Counted from the stretch's first letter, positions 1 through 11,980 are shown. The stretch is DNA of 64,000 nt from Metridium senile (GCA_949775045.1 OX459105.1:7681240-7745239); one strand, 5' to 3'. Translations and numbers: made by a program. Notes: generated by a model not told the origin, from the letters alone.

Positions 1-1195
1 CCGGAACGAAACCACCGGAACCACCGGAACCACCGGAACCACCGGAACCACCGGAACAAGAAATCGGAACCACCGAAAAAAAACTCGGAACCACCGGAAC
101 GACCGAAACAAAAAATCGGAACCAAAAAAAAAAATGAATAAAAGAATAAATAAAAAGAATAAATAAAAAAAAAGAATAAAAAGAAAAAAGAAATATGTTT
201 GGAAAAAACACATACTTCTTCGTAACAAACCTGTAGCATTTATTTATTGAAACGAGTTTTTAAACTTGAAGTATAATCGGCCTAAAAATGAACATATGTC
301 GAGTACGCGTACAGCCTTTTGTTACCTATCTACTAAGTACAAACCAAATGGCGCTGTTTTGTACAAACTAATATTTTGTCTATCACGATCATTAAGTTTT
401 CACTCCACAATGCTGTTTTGTTTATCCCCTTTTCATTCTATATATGATACAACAACCTTCAATTATACGCATATATAGTATACGCATTTTGACAATCTTT
501 TGATCGCCACGCAATTGTAGTTTTTTTAAAGAAATAATTGGACTCGAATCCCACATTATATTGTGTGTGATTCAATGCTACAAAGAAGACTGTCCAGCAG
601 GTTATAGTCAAACAAGCTCACGCGTTGACCCCTAGAGTCGATGAATGATTTGAATGTTTGATTGTCGATTTCATTATTCAGTATAGTGAATTTTGCATCG
701 TCGTAAACGAAGAGTGCAAAATTCAAATCAATTCAAATTCAAAACCAGGTCAATAGCAATTCTTTTAGTTTTAACTTACTATCTAATGATGCATTCAGCA
801 CTAACATAATAAATGAACATAGTTATTAGACGATCTCTAATTCACCTTCTTCTCGACTCCATGCATGGCAAGCGCGGGAAGAGCATATCATGTGATCGCA
901 GATCGCATTTCAGGCTAAGTAGAGGCTAGGTTAGAGGCTGTGTTTTTCCAAACAAATAAATGGTATATAAAAAAAACAATAAATCAATGATATTTGTCTT
1001 TAATTTGTTTTATTAATGGAAACGTTATCCAATATATTTTTTCTGACATTTTTTTTTTATTTTTGAATTTTTGTTTGAATTTTTGTTTTGCATCTTTGTT
1101 TCGGTCGTTTCGGTGGTTCCGATTTCTTGTTCCGGTGGTTCCGGTGGTTTCGTTCCGGTAGTTTCGTTCCGGTGGTTACGTTCCGGTGTTCCGGG
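1..1195. mobile_element. Inverted-repeat element with minisatellite arms (left end may lie outside the window)
   Basis: The first ~125 bases are tandem copies of a GGAACCACC-type motif followed by an A-rich stretch. The reverse complement of this pattern, including the AACAAGAAATCGGAACCACC segment, recurs at about 1080-1195 next to a T-rich stretch. The arms enclose ~900 bp of AT-rich DNA with no convincing ORF. This suggests a foldback element or MITE whose terminal repeats are themselves tandem repeats. No target duplication can be seen because the left arm touches the window edge. Confidence 0.6.
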
Positions 1196-1763
1196 TTTTA
1201 TCACATGCCTTATAACTGAATGTCTAGCAAAGATCCGATCTGATTTTGTTATGATCAGTTTGAACATTTTTCTACGTTGCTAGTTCTTACTTGTCACAAG
1301 ATGATGTGTCGACATGGCTTTCTTCCCGGCTTTCTTTCTTGTTTCTTAAGTTGCAGAAAATGACTTCAACTCTTCTTCATGTGACAGATTATTCTTTTGT
1401 CTTTCCACTGGTTATGATTTTCGATCATCATGAAGTCGTTTTAAGCACGTTTTTTATCAAAATATGATAAAGTTCGCAACGATGCGAACACAATCAAAGC
1501 GGCTAATTTGACCAAACTCGAGCAGATGCCAGTGTATGCCGTCCAAAGAAGATACTATAAAACTTCCAATAGCTTTCATTGTTGAAATAATGATTCAATG
1601 TGATGGCTAAAAAGCCTAAATGTTCACAAAATAGATTAACTTTCGTAGATTTCGGAGTCAGAGCGAGCGATCAACACAATCGGAAATATGAGCTACCAAC
1701 TTTTCAGCGGTTATTCCCACCTTTTGGCTTTTTGGGCTGCCTGTGCTTTCCAAAACGCGACAT

Positions 1764-1859
<96 letters not shown>

Positions 1860-1904
1860 CATAGATACATAGATACATAGATACATAGATACATAGATAG
1901 ATAG
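1764..1904. repeat. GATA microsatellite with a GATACATA tail
   Basis: About 23 uninterrupted GATA tetranucleotides (1764-1857) are followed by five GATACATA-type variant units up to 1904. Open frames through it are repeat artefacts (Tyr-Leu-Ser-Ile runs on the minus strand). Confidence 0.97.
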
Positions 1905-2397
1905 GCAAAAAGGTAAACCTAGACTCGGGCCCCCTGCGAGTAGCCCGAGAAACAAAACTGAAGCTGCGACATTCCTGTGTAAAATTTAAGATGGCGGATG
2001 AAGTAGATCACGGCTCGAATCTTTGTTTTATAGAGGATATGGGTATGAAGAAATTTTCCATGTTCAGAACGCAACTCAAGATAAACATGGGTCTTATTAG
2101 CACACTAAAAGAAAGCTGAATCAGTACAAACTTCAATGAAACATTGTGGAGTTTGAATCGTAAAAACTAAGTAACGCTACAAGACCCTACAATTTGACAA
2201 TGTCAATTTGTAAAAGCGAAAAACTGATAAGCATTGACCTGCATGGACGTAGAGAGTGTGGGACTTAAAAATGTGAAAGAATAACTGAAACGTTAAGAAC
2301 AAGGATGAAAAAGTGGAAAATATAATTAAATATATAATAAAACGAGTATAAATCTAAATAGAAAGGGAGACAAAACATCTTAAATATAACTAGACGA
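1905..2397. other. AT-rich stretch without recognised features
   Basis: I see no ORF with coding character, no splice-bounded coding segment and no inverted repeat here. It lies directly downstream of the minus-strand ORF ending at 2398, so it may hold that gene's 3' untranslated region. Confidence 0.4.
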
Positions 2398-3306
2398 TCA
2401 TGGGGATCGTGAAGTCGGGCTAGGGCTGCGGGCTTCCTGTGGTGCAACTAAAGCAGTGGCCAGGAACAAAGAAACACAGTGTTCGTTCGTATTTCTTTTC
2501 TTCATTATACGTGTAAGTTGTTTAATTGGGATTCTGCTTGGTTCTCTATCACGTTGAAGTACAGCACGAGGTTTGTTTATTACACATTCCACGGCATATT
2601 CAGAAGCAAGAAACTTTGCAAATCGAGACCTCAGACATTGTTTGGACATATAATCTTTATTAATTGTATTTACATCAACAGACAATTGTACAGCTTTTTC
2701 AAACAAATTACAATCGTTTTCTAACGACATTAACAAATTGTCCATGGACTGTTGTATTCTTACATATACGAGCGACACGAGCAAGATAAGACTAGCGATT
2801 AAAATGCTAAATAAAATCGCCTTTTTATTTAACATTATTACGAAAACATCTTCATTCAATAGGCTTAATGAGCTTACAATAAGTAAAAAACAAGTAAATA
2901 ACATAAAAAAGTTTGTTATTTTGGTGTCTTCAGGACTTACATAATACCGTAGGTGGTTGTTTTCCAATATGGCGGACGTGTTCAAACTCACGTCTTGTCT
3001 CAGTTCGACCTTGATCTCTTCGGACGATACCTTGCTGCTTTCCATATCTTGTGAGGAATTCACTTCAGTATAGTTCGTTTTGTCACTGTCATTTGTATTG
3101 TCATTTGTGATATTTTTGCTATGATCATCAACGATCTGGTGTGAACTAGTGAGAACTCGTTTTAGCTTGTTAGATATGCTAGACAGTCCTTGAAACGACC
3201 CGGATCGAAATGTACGCTTATAGACATCTTTTAGTGTAGGTCTATCGCGGACGGCGTGTGCATTTGTATGTGGTTTGAGCGTCTTGGTAGGTAATTTCCC
3301 CGACAT
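2398..3306 (-). CDS. Unrecognised two-pass membrane protein, single exon, ~302 aa
   Basis: This is the longest single-frame ORF in the window. The ATG at 3306 starts MSGKLPTKTLK; the upstream in-frame TTG is not a credible start. Residues 1-60 are basic and rich in Ser, Thr and Lys. A polar, Asp/Asn/Ser-rich stretch follows to about residue 110. Two hydrophobic segments then stand close together (FFMLFTCFLLIVSSLSLL, and AILFSILIASLILLVSLVYV after a short loop), forming a helical hairpin. A basic C-terminal region of ~100 residues completes the protein. The layout would fit an ER or nuclear-envelope hairpin protein with both tails cytosolic, but that is inference. I do not recognise the family. 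Lack of introns could mean a young lineage-specific gene or a retrocopy. A chance ORF of this length with two clean membrane segments in AT-rich DNA is unlikely. Confidence 0.55.
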   Translation of the reverse strand: MSGKLPTKTLKPHTNAHAVRDRPTLKDVYKRTFRSGSFQGLSSISNKLKRVLTSSHQIVDDHSKNITNDNTNDSDKTNYTEVNSSQDMESSKVSSEEIKVELRQDVSLNTSAILENNHLRYYVSPEDTKITNFFMLFTCFLLIVSSLSLLNEDVFVIMLNKKAILFSILIASLILLVSLVYVRIQQSMDNLLMSLENDCNLFEKAVQLSVDVNTINKDYMSKQCLRSRFAKFLASEYAVECVINKPRAVLQRDREPSRIPIKQLTRIMKKRNTNEHCVSLFLATALVAPQEARSPSPTSRSP

Positions 3307-4283
3307 CTTCAAGCAACGTACTTTGTAAAGTCTTCAAATCACTCCAACAAGAAATGCAGGCTTTACTTCTTAGTTCGATCGACCATGTGACAGCCATCGT
3401 AAGGCATGATGGATACTTGGTTGGATACATTGTACATGTGACTTTTGTCTGATCACGTGATATTTATATTTATTTATTTTTATTCACGAGCAAGTGACTT
3501 TGGGCTTCCTGTGTTATCGGACCACGTGACATCTATGAGATCATGGTTGACAAAAGCACCATTTGGGATCCCTGTGGTCGAGTTCGTAAAGCATCATGGG
3601 GGACTATACGCGACGTTGCCAGATAGATACATAGATAGATTGAAGAAAAGGTAGAACTAAAGTCTAGCCTATGGCTAGCCCGACTAACAAGACGCTAAAA
3701 GAGCGCTTACATGGACTTCCGGCGCCAATAGCAAACAGACTGATCTTGATATTTAATAGCTGCAGACTATGTTCCAGTCGATAAATATTTACAAAGAATG
3801 AGTGTCAATCCCTTCAAAGGTTAGAAAAGTCAGTCGTAGGAAGTTGTGGAGTATGTTTAGATGTTTTTTTTATTGTGCAGGGATTTGGAAAATAATTATT
3901 TCGCATCTTGAGGTGTTCAAACTTTTAAGGTCATTTGATTCAAACTGAAGCGAGGACGAAGTAGCGAGGACGAACTTCCACACTCTACTGAAAAATCGAA
4001 GTATGACAACTTTCCAGCTGGTGTGCATTTCATTTATTTAGTAGCTATTTTAAGCAAGTCCTTTATTGAAGTGTAATTATAGAATATATTGGAGATATAC
4101 ATCGCTTTGTTTTATGGCTACGCGGGACTCGCGACTGACACTGATATATAGCCGTTTGATTTCAAGTAATAAATCATTAAAAAAAACAAATTCTCTCTTG
4201 GAAACCAATAAATCAATATCAAAAACTATCAACAGGAAAAAAAAGAGAAATAAAGTGAGAAAAGAAAAAGGAAAAAAAAAATA
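3307..4283. other. Intergenic AT-rich sequence, nothing recognised
   Basis: Apart from a short tract at 3607-3646 that echoes the GATA/GATACATA repeat, I see no coding segment, RNA or repeat structure. The stretch 4160-4283 is strongly A-rich and ends in a run of A next to the tRNA-like unit; on the minus strand this run is that unit's poly-T. Confidence 0.4.
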
Positions 4284-4373
4284 GTGATGTCAGTTGGATT
4301 CGAACTCTTGACCCTTACACTGTAGTTTATCGCGTTAACCGATTGTGCTAGCTTAGTAAATTTATGACATCAC
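4284..4373 (-). other. tRNA-like Pol III unit with poly-T terminator
   Basis: On the minus strand this ~88-nt unit has a B-box-like GAGTTCGAATCC and matching ends (GTGATGTCA / TGACATCAC) that could pair as an acceptor-type stem. It is followed at once by a run of about ten T, as expected of a Pol III terminator. The length suggests a class II-like tRNA relic or SINE head. I cannot assign a reliable anticodon, so it is unlikely to be a functional tRNA. Confidence 0.4.
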
Positions 4374-5225
4374 GTCAAGTTTTGGGATACATATTCATTG
4401 CTTCCGTCACTAAGAAGTTACACAGCTCGAACTTTAATACGCCGAAAGATGACAATAGTGGTAACCTATCTTATAGATAGAGTAATCCACAAAAACTCAG
4501 CATTCATACAGTCAGTTTTCATGTCAGTGGTTATAGTTTTGTAAGTTGTATTGTAGTTAAGAATCATATTTGGTTCGTTTTCTTTCTCTTTTTTAACTGA
4601 TATTAAAGACTGGTAAGAACTTTGCTATCAATGCTTTCAATCCTATCAATGCTAACAGATTCGTGGACCGGCCCGAAAATTTCGCTGAACATCTCTTACT
4701 GTGGGCCTACCACGAATGGCGTGTCCATGTGAGAGCAGCGTTCTATGCTTGATTTCGTCCATATTATCTTTGAACGCAAGTACAACAAGCCTGGAAACTA
4801 CTGCCAAAAGTAGAACAATACTAACTGTAGATGATTATTATCATGAGTTTCAGTTCACTCAAAAAAACATACCCATAAGATTATGCTAAAATGTAAACAA
4901 TGGTATATATGGATTTCCTAAAAAATATAACAAATTCATGGCAACTGATTTGAATTTATAGATATTTCTGATAATTTTGGAAGGGAATATTTATACATGT
5001 AGCAATATAAAAAACAACTCATGAATAAGCCTTCAATCCAACTGGAGCCATCATATACATCACATACATGGACAATAAAAATGATATCAGATGAAGTCTA
5101 TACTTGAATACTAATAAGCTAGATGACTCCATCAGGTATGAAAGTGCATCCAAGTTAAGATGCAACATTGACTAGTGTATCAGCTGTGTTTATAACCTTG
5201 ATATGAGACCTTCAACATTCCCTTG
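4374..5225. other. Intergenic sequence without recognised features
   Basis: AT-rich DNA with only short random frames. No inverted repeats longer than about 12 bp were noticed. Confidence 0.35.
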
Positions 5226-5418
5226 CATTTACAGCGCAACGCGTAAAAGTATGGCCACTGATAATGTGTTCGCATACTTCTGTCTCGCAATCGATCCAAT
5301 CAGCGTTGTAGGATTGTGTTATCTTGTCTCGGATCAAAACGCTTATTGGATCGATGGCGAGACAGAAGTATGCGAATACATTATCAGTAACCATACTTTT
5401 ACGCGTTGCGCTGTAATG
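5226..5418. mobile_element. 193-bp hairpin MITE
   Basis: A nearly perfect palindrome with arms of about 80 bp. The outer ends are CATTTACAGCGCAACGCGT and its complement; the inner parts contain ATACTTCTGTCTCG and its complement near the ATCGATCCAA centre. The two open frames across it on opposite strands read almost the same protein because the arms are complementary, so neither is a gene. Confidence 0.85.
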
Positions 5419-5519
5419 TCAAACCAACTGTGTATCACAGTCTGAAATGGTTACTCGAAATGGACCAAATGCTATGAATAATTCATGTTTTTTAAGCTAT
5501 TCAAAAAAACTAGCAGTAT

Positions 5520-5572
5520 GTGTTTTATCAAGTATATAAGAAATCCTTGCTTTGCCTTTCACTTGATAAAAC
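5520..5572. repeat. Short inverted repeat (GTGTTTTATCAAGT arms)
   Basis: GTGTTTTATCAAGT at 5520 is repeated as ACTTGATAAAACAC ending at 5572, with a ~25-bp loop. It is probably a MITE remnant. Confidence 0.6.
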
Positions 5573-6212
5573 ACTACCACTCGTTATGTTTTAAATATTA
5601 TAACTTAAACCTCTAGGTCAGTTGTTGATTTGGCTGGACGATGTCAGATGTATCCTTGTTCAGTATTGAACATTGATTCAAGAGTACCACTGGAAGCTAT
5701 ACCAAAGTATGACAAGTTTGCCTTTATCAAAGATTATGGGAAATCAAATTCAATAAAAATTCTTCCTTTGTTCTTTAGAAAACATAAGGACTATTTAATT
5801 AACAATCAGTAAATGTCTATATATCAACATGTAACCATCAATATTTATTGGTATTTCTTAATTATCTTTTGACCTATAAATGAACATTATGGCAACCAAC
5901 TTGAAAGATATACTCCTTTGCTCGCAGTTCACAGATTCTGTTTAGTAAAATGATTTCTTTATTCTCTATGTATATTTTTGTAAACAAGCGTGAGGATCTA
6001 GATCTTGGTCCGTACTACAATTTGCTTGACATTCTTAAATTGAGAATATACTGAAAATTAAATCAGCTGTACTTGCCCATAAATGGCTAAATAATTCAAA
6101 CAATATTGATAATATCTTCTAATTTAACATTAAGATTTCAAAGGGTCAGAACGGGTCTAAACTTCCACCACAGGTAGCCCAAGCTATGCATTTGTATGTT
6201 TTTTTGAAATTA
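5573..6212. other. AT-rich sequence without recognised features
   Basis: No coding character or repeat structure recognised. Confidence 0.3.
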
Positions 6213-6318
6213 ATCATACTCGTGATGAGCCAATCGGACTTCCGCTACGCGGTCGTCCGATTTTGTAATTACAGACCGAATTGGACTCCACTCAATCCAA
6301 TTACCATCATATATAAAA
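6213..6318. mobile_element. One-ended fragment of the repeat family at 39012
   Basis: This fragment carries the palindromic core around CCGCTACGCGGTCGTCCG and the terminal segment GGACTCCACTCAATCCAATT ending in TACCATCAT. These match the right end of the elements at 39012-40030. The left end is absent, so this is a truncated copy. Confidence 0.7.
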
Positions 6319-6750
6319 TGCAATAAATTAAATTAACATCTCTACCTGTGCGTTGTGTTTTTCTTTACATTCCTGTGAAGTTTCAGGCCATTTGCTTCAA
6401 ATTCAATATTGAGTGATTATGGCTGTTGTTCCCCAGCATTTGCTACTACTACCAGAGCCCCTAGTCATGCATCATTTAATAAGTTTGTCTAGGTGGTGGA
6501 GATGTTATTCTCGTTCCCAGAGCCCACGGTCAATCGTCCAGCGGAAGGTTTCGCCCGAAGGGCTCTGGTTCTCTGTTTCCGGTTTTACTGCGCATGTGTG
6601 AGAGGATTCCTGTGCCATAAAGATGGCCGACAGAGAACAGGTAGCCCAAACGCGTTTTGATTTGCCGTTAGAATTTGCACATGGTCTCGAAAATGCGACC
6701 TAAAACTACTTCAAACTACCAATGATTTAAAAAAAAATCCTTTAAGACTA

Positions 6751-6940
6751 TCTAAACAATAGAGTAGTCTAATCGAGGGCATAATGATGTGATAGTTGCC
6801 CGCGGAAACTGGATGTCCAGAAAAACAAATAGTAGCCCGAGAACGCAGTTCGAGGGCGACTATGAAGTTTTGAGGAACATCCAGTTTCCAAGGGCAATTA
6901 TCACAGCATTATGCCCGAGATTTTAACTGCTCTATTGTTT
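6751..6940. mobile_element. Nested ~190-bp hairpin MITE
   Basis: AAACAATAGAGTAGTCTAAT and the following GAGGGCATAATG and GGAAACTGGATGT segments recur inverted as ACATCCAGTTTCC, CATTATGCCC and CTGCTCTATTGTTT. The element lies inside the 6504-8770 repeat. Confidence 0.75.
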
Positions 6941-7079
6941 TTATTATTCAACAACAAAGCGGACGAAAAGCTCAGCGGGCACTATGCGCTGATAGTATCC
7001 TCCGCGGCGGGCACTATCACGTCATGTCATCGCCCCTCGACCAATGAGAGCGGAGGAAAATTTGTTGTTGAATTATAAG

Positions 7080-8327
7080 TTCTGAAGCAGAGGGGAGTTT
7101 TGTACGAGCATGCGCTAGACCGTTGAACTATAAAAAATTCGCATGACCGCAATTGCTAATCGCTAGAGTGTTTATTTTGATTTTCTTAATTTGATTGGTC
7201 AATCAGTGCATGCTATAAGGTAATTTATACAATTTCAGAAAAACATTTCTCGTCGCATTGATAATTAGGCAGCCATTGTTTAAGGTGCAAAAGGTATTGT
7301 TCACAATACCAATTAATTACGGTGTCACGGCGTACTCATCACGAATGTCACGTAATAGTACGAAAGACGCTGTAATACAATAACAAAATTGTTATTTTGA
7401 CTCGTTTCCCCATTTTTGCCACTAAAATCAATAGTATGACATGAAAGGACAGTCAAATGACTGATGTTTTCTGAAATAAAATTTTTGGAAGTTAGCCAAA
7501 AAAATTAAAAATTATCATGAAATTGGGAAGTGAATGAGTACATAATGTGTTCCAGAATCAACTCAATAAAAAATGAATAAATCGTTTACCGATCTCACCA
7601 CATTCTTTGCTACATAATTTTTAACACTTCAGTTAAACCAATTTAGTCAAAGAACGAGGAAAGTCATCGATTCATTTTGAAAAATAATAATAAGAACATT
7701 CCAGTTAAATACTGATCAATATTTTCAAAAATATAACATTTCCCATTTTTTGTAAAATCAAGATTGTGAAATTATCTTTCAATGAAAAATGGTCAAAGCA
7801 TTTTTGCAATAAAATTTTTGGAAGTTAGTTTAGATTTTGAGATAAATGATTATGAAATAGTAACATTTTAGCAGTTTCTTGTACGGGACTGCGATTTCAT
7901 GCAAAATTTCCGCAGGAATAATTCATGAAGCGATTGGAACGGTGCCTATTTTAGTTTCCTTTTACTCATAAGCATTAACCTTAGTTTAAATATCCAGAGT
8001 CACAGTATCCACTGAGCCAAAGAAAGATGACCACGAAGTCTTTGTTTATCCACTGCGTTAGCGGTCATGTTGTGTAGTTGAAGGCGTTTATTAGCCTTAC
8101 ATATAATAAGATATCTCGTTTTCTTGACATCTAATTGGCACAGCAATGTATTCTCCGTCGAAGAAGGACCTAAAAAGCTTCTAATGGTTATTTACGGCTA
8201 TTCAAGCAAGAAAACAACGACGATAAACGACATTAAAAAACGTAAACATTACCCATCTTTGATGGTTATCGGACAAGGTCGACAAAGTCGCGCATGCTCA
8301 TACCAAACTCCCCTCTGCTAAGTTCTG
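7080..8327. mobile_element. Nested 1.25-kb inverted-repeat element
   Basis: The left arm TTCTGAAGCAGAGGGGAGTT followed by TTGTACGAGCATGCGC is inverted at 8290-8327 (CGCATGCTCATACC, then AACTCCCCTCTGC). The AT-rich interior has no convincing gene. Confidence 0.6.
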
Positions 8328-8925
8328 ATAGTTCATGAACATTTTTGAAATAAAATTTTTTGAATAAAAGTGCGTCTACAGGGTGATTTTGAACGGTTCG
8401 AATTTTCACCCGCATATTTAGGAAAGATGTGCAACTTCGTCGAGCACTTTTCTCTTGACAAATCATTTCAAATAAATTCTCTTTCGAAAGCCCTTTGAGC
8501 TGTGTATATTTGTTTTTCTTCACACCGAGAAATAATTTTTGAAAGTTCATCAAGTTGTCTGTGTGACGTAACTATTTATGTTTTTTTCTAACTTCCGGTG
8601 TTTTTTTTATCCAATCACAAATCGGTTGACTTTTATCAGATTCAACTTCCGGTATTTATTTATTTTTAAATCAGCCAATCAAGAAAACTTCCGGTTTTGG
8701 ATTAAACCAGAGCCCTTCGGGCGAAACCTTCCTCTGGACGGTTGACCGTGGGCTCTGGCGACGAGAATAATTTCATTGTATATTTTATTTCATATAGAAG
8801 CGATAGAAATCTGCGGGCTCCCTGTGCTAGAGCAAGGAAATCTAGAATCAGATAAAACCGAGTATAAAACCGTACAAACTGTGCCAGACGACCCGTGCTG
8901 TCAGCATTCACATGTTCATCTTTCT

Positions 8926-9061
8926 AAGGGGCTGCTTATATGAAGGCGAGTTGTCCCTGCTAGCCGGGATAACTCTATTGTTTCGAGTCCTCCGGGGAAT
9001 ACAAAACAAAAGAGCTATCCCGGCTAGCAGGGACAACTCGCTTCCATATAAACAGGCCCTG
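8926..9061. mobile_element. Palindromic MITE (GGCGAGTTGTCCCTGCTAGC family)
   Basis: Two arms of about 55 bp: AGGGGCTGCTTATATGAAGG, then GCGAGTTGTCCCTGCTAGCC, and the inverse at 9012-9061. A second, truncated copy lies at 19548-19645, which establishes it as a repeat family. Confidence 0.85.
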
Positions 9062-9636
9062 AAGCGAGTTATCTTCGCTGGTGGCGGATAGCAAAACCAA
9101 AACTTGTATATGGAGTTAATTTATACAGCTCCGTGCTAATTAATTATGCAGTGAGATTAATTACCATTCAGTTCTAATTAGGTCAATGTCAAGACAGTGA
9201 AAGAAATTTACTCATACATATATTACATATTCTTTTTCATTTTATACATGGTTTAATGGTGTATATACAGTATACTATTTAACATTTCTATATTTCTTCA
9301 AACTAAACATTATTTGCTACGACTAAATATTACATTCCAACACTGTCTAACTAATAGAGTGGTTCTCATTAACCCGTGAAACAGTGTAATAGCTAAAGTG
9401 TAATAGATCGTAATGGTAAAGTACAACACAACCAAAGTGCAAATAGTATGTAATACGCTAAGTACTATTTAAAACACGTGCTGCAAGTTTTTTGAATGAC
9501 TTAAAAAAACTCATTAGTAATTCATGACCATTTTGTCCAATATCGATGAAACAAAAGAAAACGGAAGGTTGTTTGCATTTGGGAATTGATTTACAGTAAT
9601 AATAGAGGAATGCCAACCAACTTGAATGCTAACGAA

Positions 9637-9905
9637 CTACAATCATGTGCAAAATACCTTGGGACATTATCTGGTTTTAACATGAAAAATATTTCAACAT
9701 CGTTTTTCCGTTTCCCCCTCTCCCCCGTTTCAATGTTGAATTGTGGGAATGTGAAACGGTTGTCATTTGAAAGACCAATCAACATTGCTTAGGGGGGAAG
9801 GGGGATTGCAAATCAAATTGATAGATTTTGTATATTTTTTGAAACGAAAACGAAAACGCTCATAAAAAAGTGACAATGTCCCAACAATTTTGCACATGAT
9901 TGTAG
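9637..9905. mobile_element. 269-bp MITE within the left arm of the 9353 element
   Basis: CTACAATCATGTGCAAAA, then TTGGGACATT, at 9637 recurs inverted at 9872-9905 (AATGTCCCAACAATTTTGCA, then CATGATTGTAG). It breaks up the arm of the larger element, so it inserted later. Confidence 0.75.
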
Positions 9906-9937
9906 ATGAGATAACGTTGCAAACTTTTCATCGATTG

Positions 9938-10030
9938 ATTGAGTAGTATAAAGGCTTAAAGCGCGGATAAAGCAATGCAGAAGATCTCGGTTCGAATCCT
10001 GCGATTGGCAGTCAAAGACTTTTTTTCGAC
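9938..10030 (+). other. tRNA-like Pol III unit / SINE head (copy 1)
   Basis: It contains GCAGAAGATCTCGGTTCGAA followed by TCCTG, a clear B box (GGTTCGAATCC), and then TTTTTTT within 25 bp. A second copy of the same unit lies on the minus strand near 53690. This shows a dispersed tRNA-derived family rather than a unique tRNA gene. Confidence 0.5.
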
Positions 10031-10861
10031 AAAAATCTAAAAGGAAATTATTTCCAAGTCTTTATTCGTCAGTAGATTATGAGCGATAGGATACAAGAAG
10101 TTCGTGAACGGAAACATAATTTTCTTGTAAACTAATATAGAACATATACTAAAGTATGAGTAAATTAACTATTTACCTGTAGCTTGACTTTATTCCTTTT
10201 ATCGTCCTCGAGTTGTATTTTAAAAATGGCGCCTTCAATAAATTTAATTTTATACAGGCCTAGTCTCTCACACACTTTAAGCTTATTACGTCATACATTC
10301 GCCCCTCGAAGCTATATCTACACTGGGTAGGAAATTCCATCAAAGTTGCCATGATAAATCCAATCACACAGCAATTATAACAAAAGGCTATTGTTAAGGC
10401 TTTCGTACCATGCTCGTAAGACAAAAATTACGACTCTCTTATCCCCGAATGGTCATAAATTGACAGCAAACTACTTTCTTGAGGGGGAGGGATGTAATTT
10501 TTTCAGGGGAGGACTAGAGTTTTTGTGCGATATACTTCCGCTGATGTTCCTCTGTTAACAACAAATATGCTAAAAGAATATGTAAAATGCTCTCAAAGAA
10601 TGCTTAAATTTAGCGCTATCTAATTCATTGGTAAAGCTGGTACAGGAAAATTATTTTTTTGCTGTTACAAAATGTGCACAGAAATGTGCAAAATACGAGA
10701 AGGTGAATCATGATTACAGATAATATTTGTTTTTCTGGTTATGAACTATAGTCATCATCTAGCTACGAATGTACAGAATGCCAATTTTGTACAAACTAAT
10801 CAAGAGTGAGAGGCACTGATTGTTCATCCAGGTTTTGTTTAGTGTCTTCTATGAACAATAC

Positions 10862-11119
10862 AGTAGTTTCACATAAGCCGCCTTTTGAATGCTAATGTGT
10901 TTTTTTATATGCTAATGAGGTCGTTGACAAGAAATATAACGAATTCACGTGCATACGTTGTCACAATATAAAAAAAACGTCAACTTTTGAAAGAAAGACG
11001 TTAATTGAGTTTACATTGTAACAACGTATGCACGTGCATTCGTTATATTTGTTTTCAGCGAGCTCATTAGCATAGAACAAACACATAAGCATACAAGAAG
11101 TGGCTTATGTGAAACTACT
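10862..11119. mobile_element. 258-bp hairpin MITE (AGTAGTTTCACATAAGCC ends)
   Basis: The 18-bp ends AGTAGTTTCACATAAGCC and GGCTTATGTGAAACTACT are perfect inverses. Similarity resumes inside with GCTAATGAGGTCG and CACGTGCATACGTTGT against their complements. Confidence 0.85.
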
Positions 11120-11980
11120 CCAATGCCTCAGATATCATTCTTTTCTTACAGGTCTTATAATTAGAAGCAAGAATTTCTTACTCTATTGAATTATTTCGTA
11201 AAACGAATTTGCATTCTGTAGTACGTTATCTGGAAAAACATATTTTTCATCTCATGTGTTTTTCTTTATTACAAAATTGTTAAAAAAAGACATACTATTA
11301 AATGTGCAGTTCTCAAAGTAACAACAGCTCCTCGACATTTTATAATTGCGTCGTCTGGTCGTAAAATAATATAAAAAACATAAATGTAAAAACCATAAAC
11401 TATTTTTAGTGCATAGCTCTTGGCGGTGGCTCTTGCTACACTAAACTGAATTTTGCAAGTATTATAATCCCGTGTTCATTGAAAACTTGTGCCTTACCCT
11501 ACCCTAGAACGTACCTTAACTCAGAAATTTTTTTAAATTTACCTCACCCTAGAACATTGCATGGCACATTGCCTTATATGGAAGATTGCATGGCAAAGTT
11601 TTTACAGCATAGCACGAAAGCCAAGTGTAGATATAGCTTCGAGGGGCGAATGTATGACGTAATAAGCTTAAAGTCCGTGAGAGACTAGGCCTGTATAAAA
11701 TTAAATTTATCGAAGGCGCCATTTTTAAAATACAACTCGAGGACGATAAAAGGAGTAAAGTCAAGCTACAGGTAAATAGTTAATTTTCTCATACTTTAGT
11801 ATATGTTCTATATTAGTTTTAAAGCAAATTATGTCTTCGTTCACGAACTTAATGTATCCTATCGCTCAGGCTCGGTGTTTCAAACGTAGATTTGAGGAAA
11901 ATCGGATTGGACACAATGGTCATGAATTATTAATGAGTTTTTTAAAGTGTGTTTCACGGGTTAATGAAAACCACTCTATA

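Larger units (their letters stand above)
6504..8770. mobile_element. 2.3-kb inverted-repeat element (CAGAGCCCACGGTCAA ends)
   Basis: Arms of about 66 bp (6504-6569 and 8703-8770) are inverted copies containing CCAGAGCCCACGGTCAA and TTTCGCCCGAAGGGCTCTGG. The interior holds further nested inverted repeats (6751-6940 and 7080-8327) and no transposase-like ORF. It is a non-autonomous foldback-type element or a nest of several. Confidence 0.7.
9353..11980. mobile_element. 2.6-kb element with long (~350 bp) inverted terminal repeats
   Basis: The outer ends AGAGTGGTTCTCATTAACCC and GGGTTAATGAAAACCACTCT are inverted copies. Similarity continues inward through segments containing ATTCATGACCATT, GAGCGATAGGATACA, CTCGAGTTGTATTTTAAAAA and GAGGGGCGAATGTATGACGT. 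The left arm is interrupted by about 500 bp (roughly 9560-10070), which contains another hairpin and a tRNA-like unit. A 258-bp MITE sits in the middle. No transposase-like coding region was found. Confidence 0.75.

Noticed and set aside
1658..1955. Three overlapping minus-strand frames rich in Tyr-Leu-Ser-Ile
   Set aside because: They are translations of the GATA microsatellite, not genes.
2398..3306. Possible link of the two-pass ORF to the CNEP1R1/TMEM188 family
   Set aside because: Two close membrane segments and a basic tail are similar in outline, but I see no convincing sequence match.
5203..5445. Two similar ORFs on opposite strands
   Set aside because: Mirror translations of the arms of a palindromic MITE.
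8266..8553. 95-codon minus-strand ORF
   Set aside because: Lies in a nested inverted-repeat region, has no recognisable domain, and part of it is the repeat arm.
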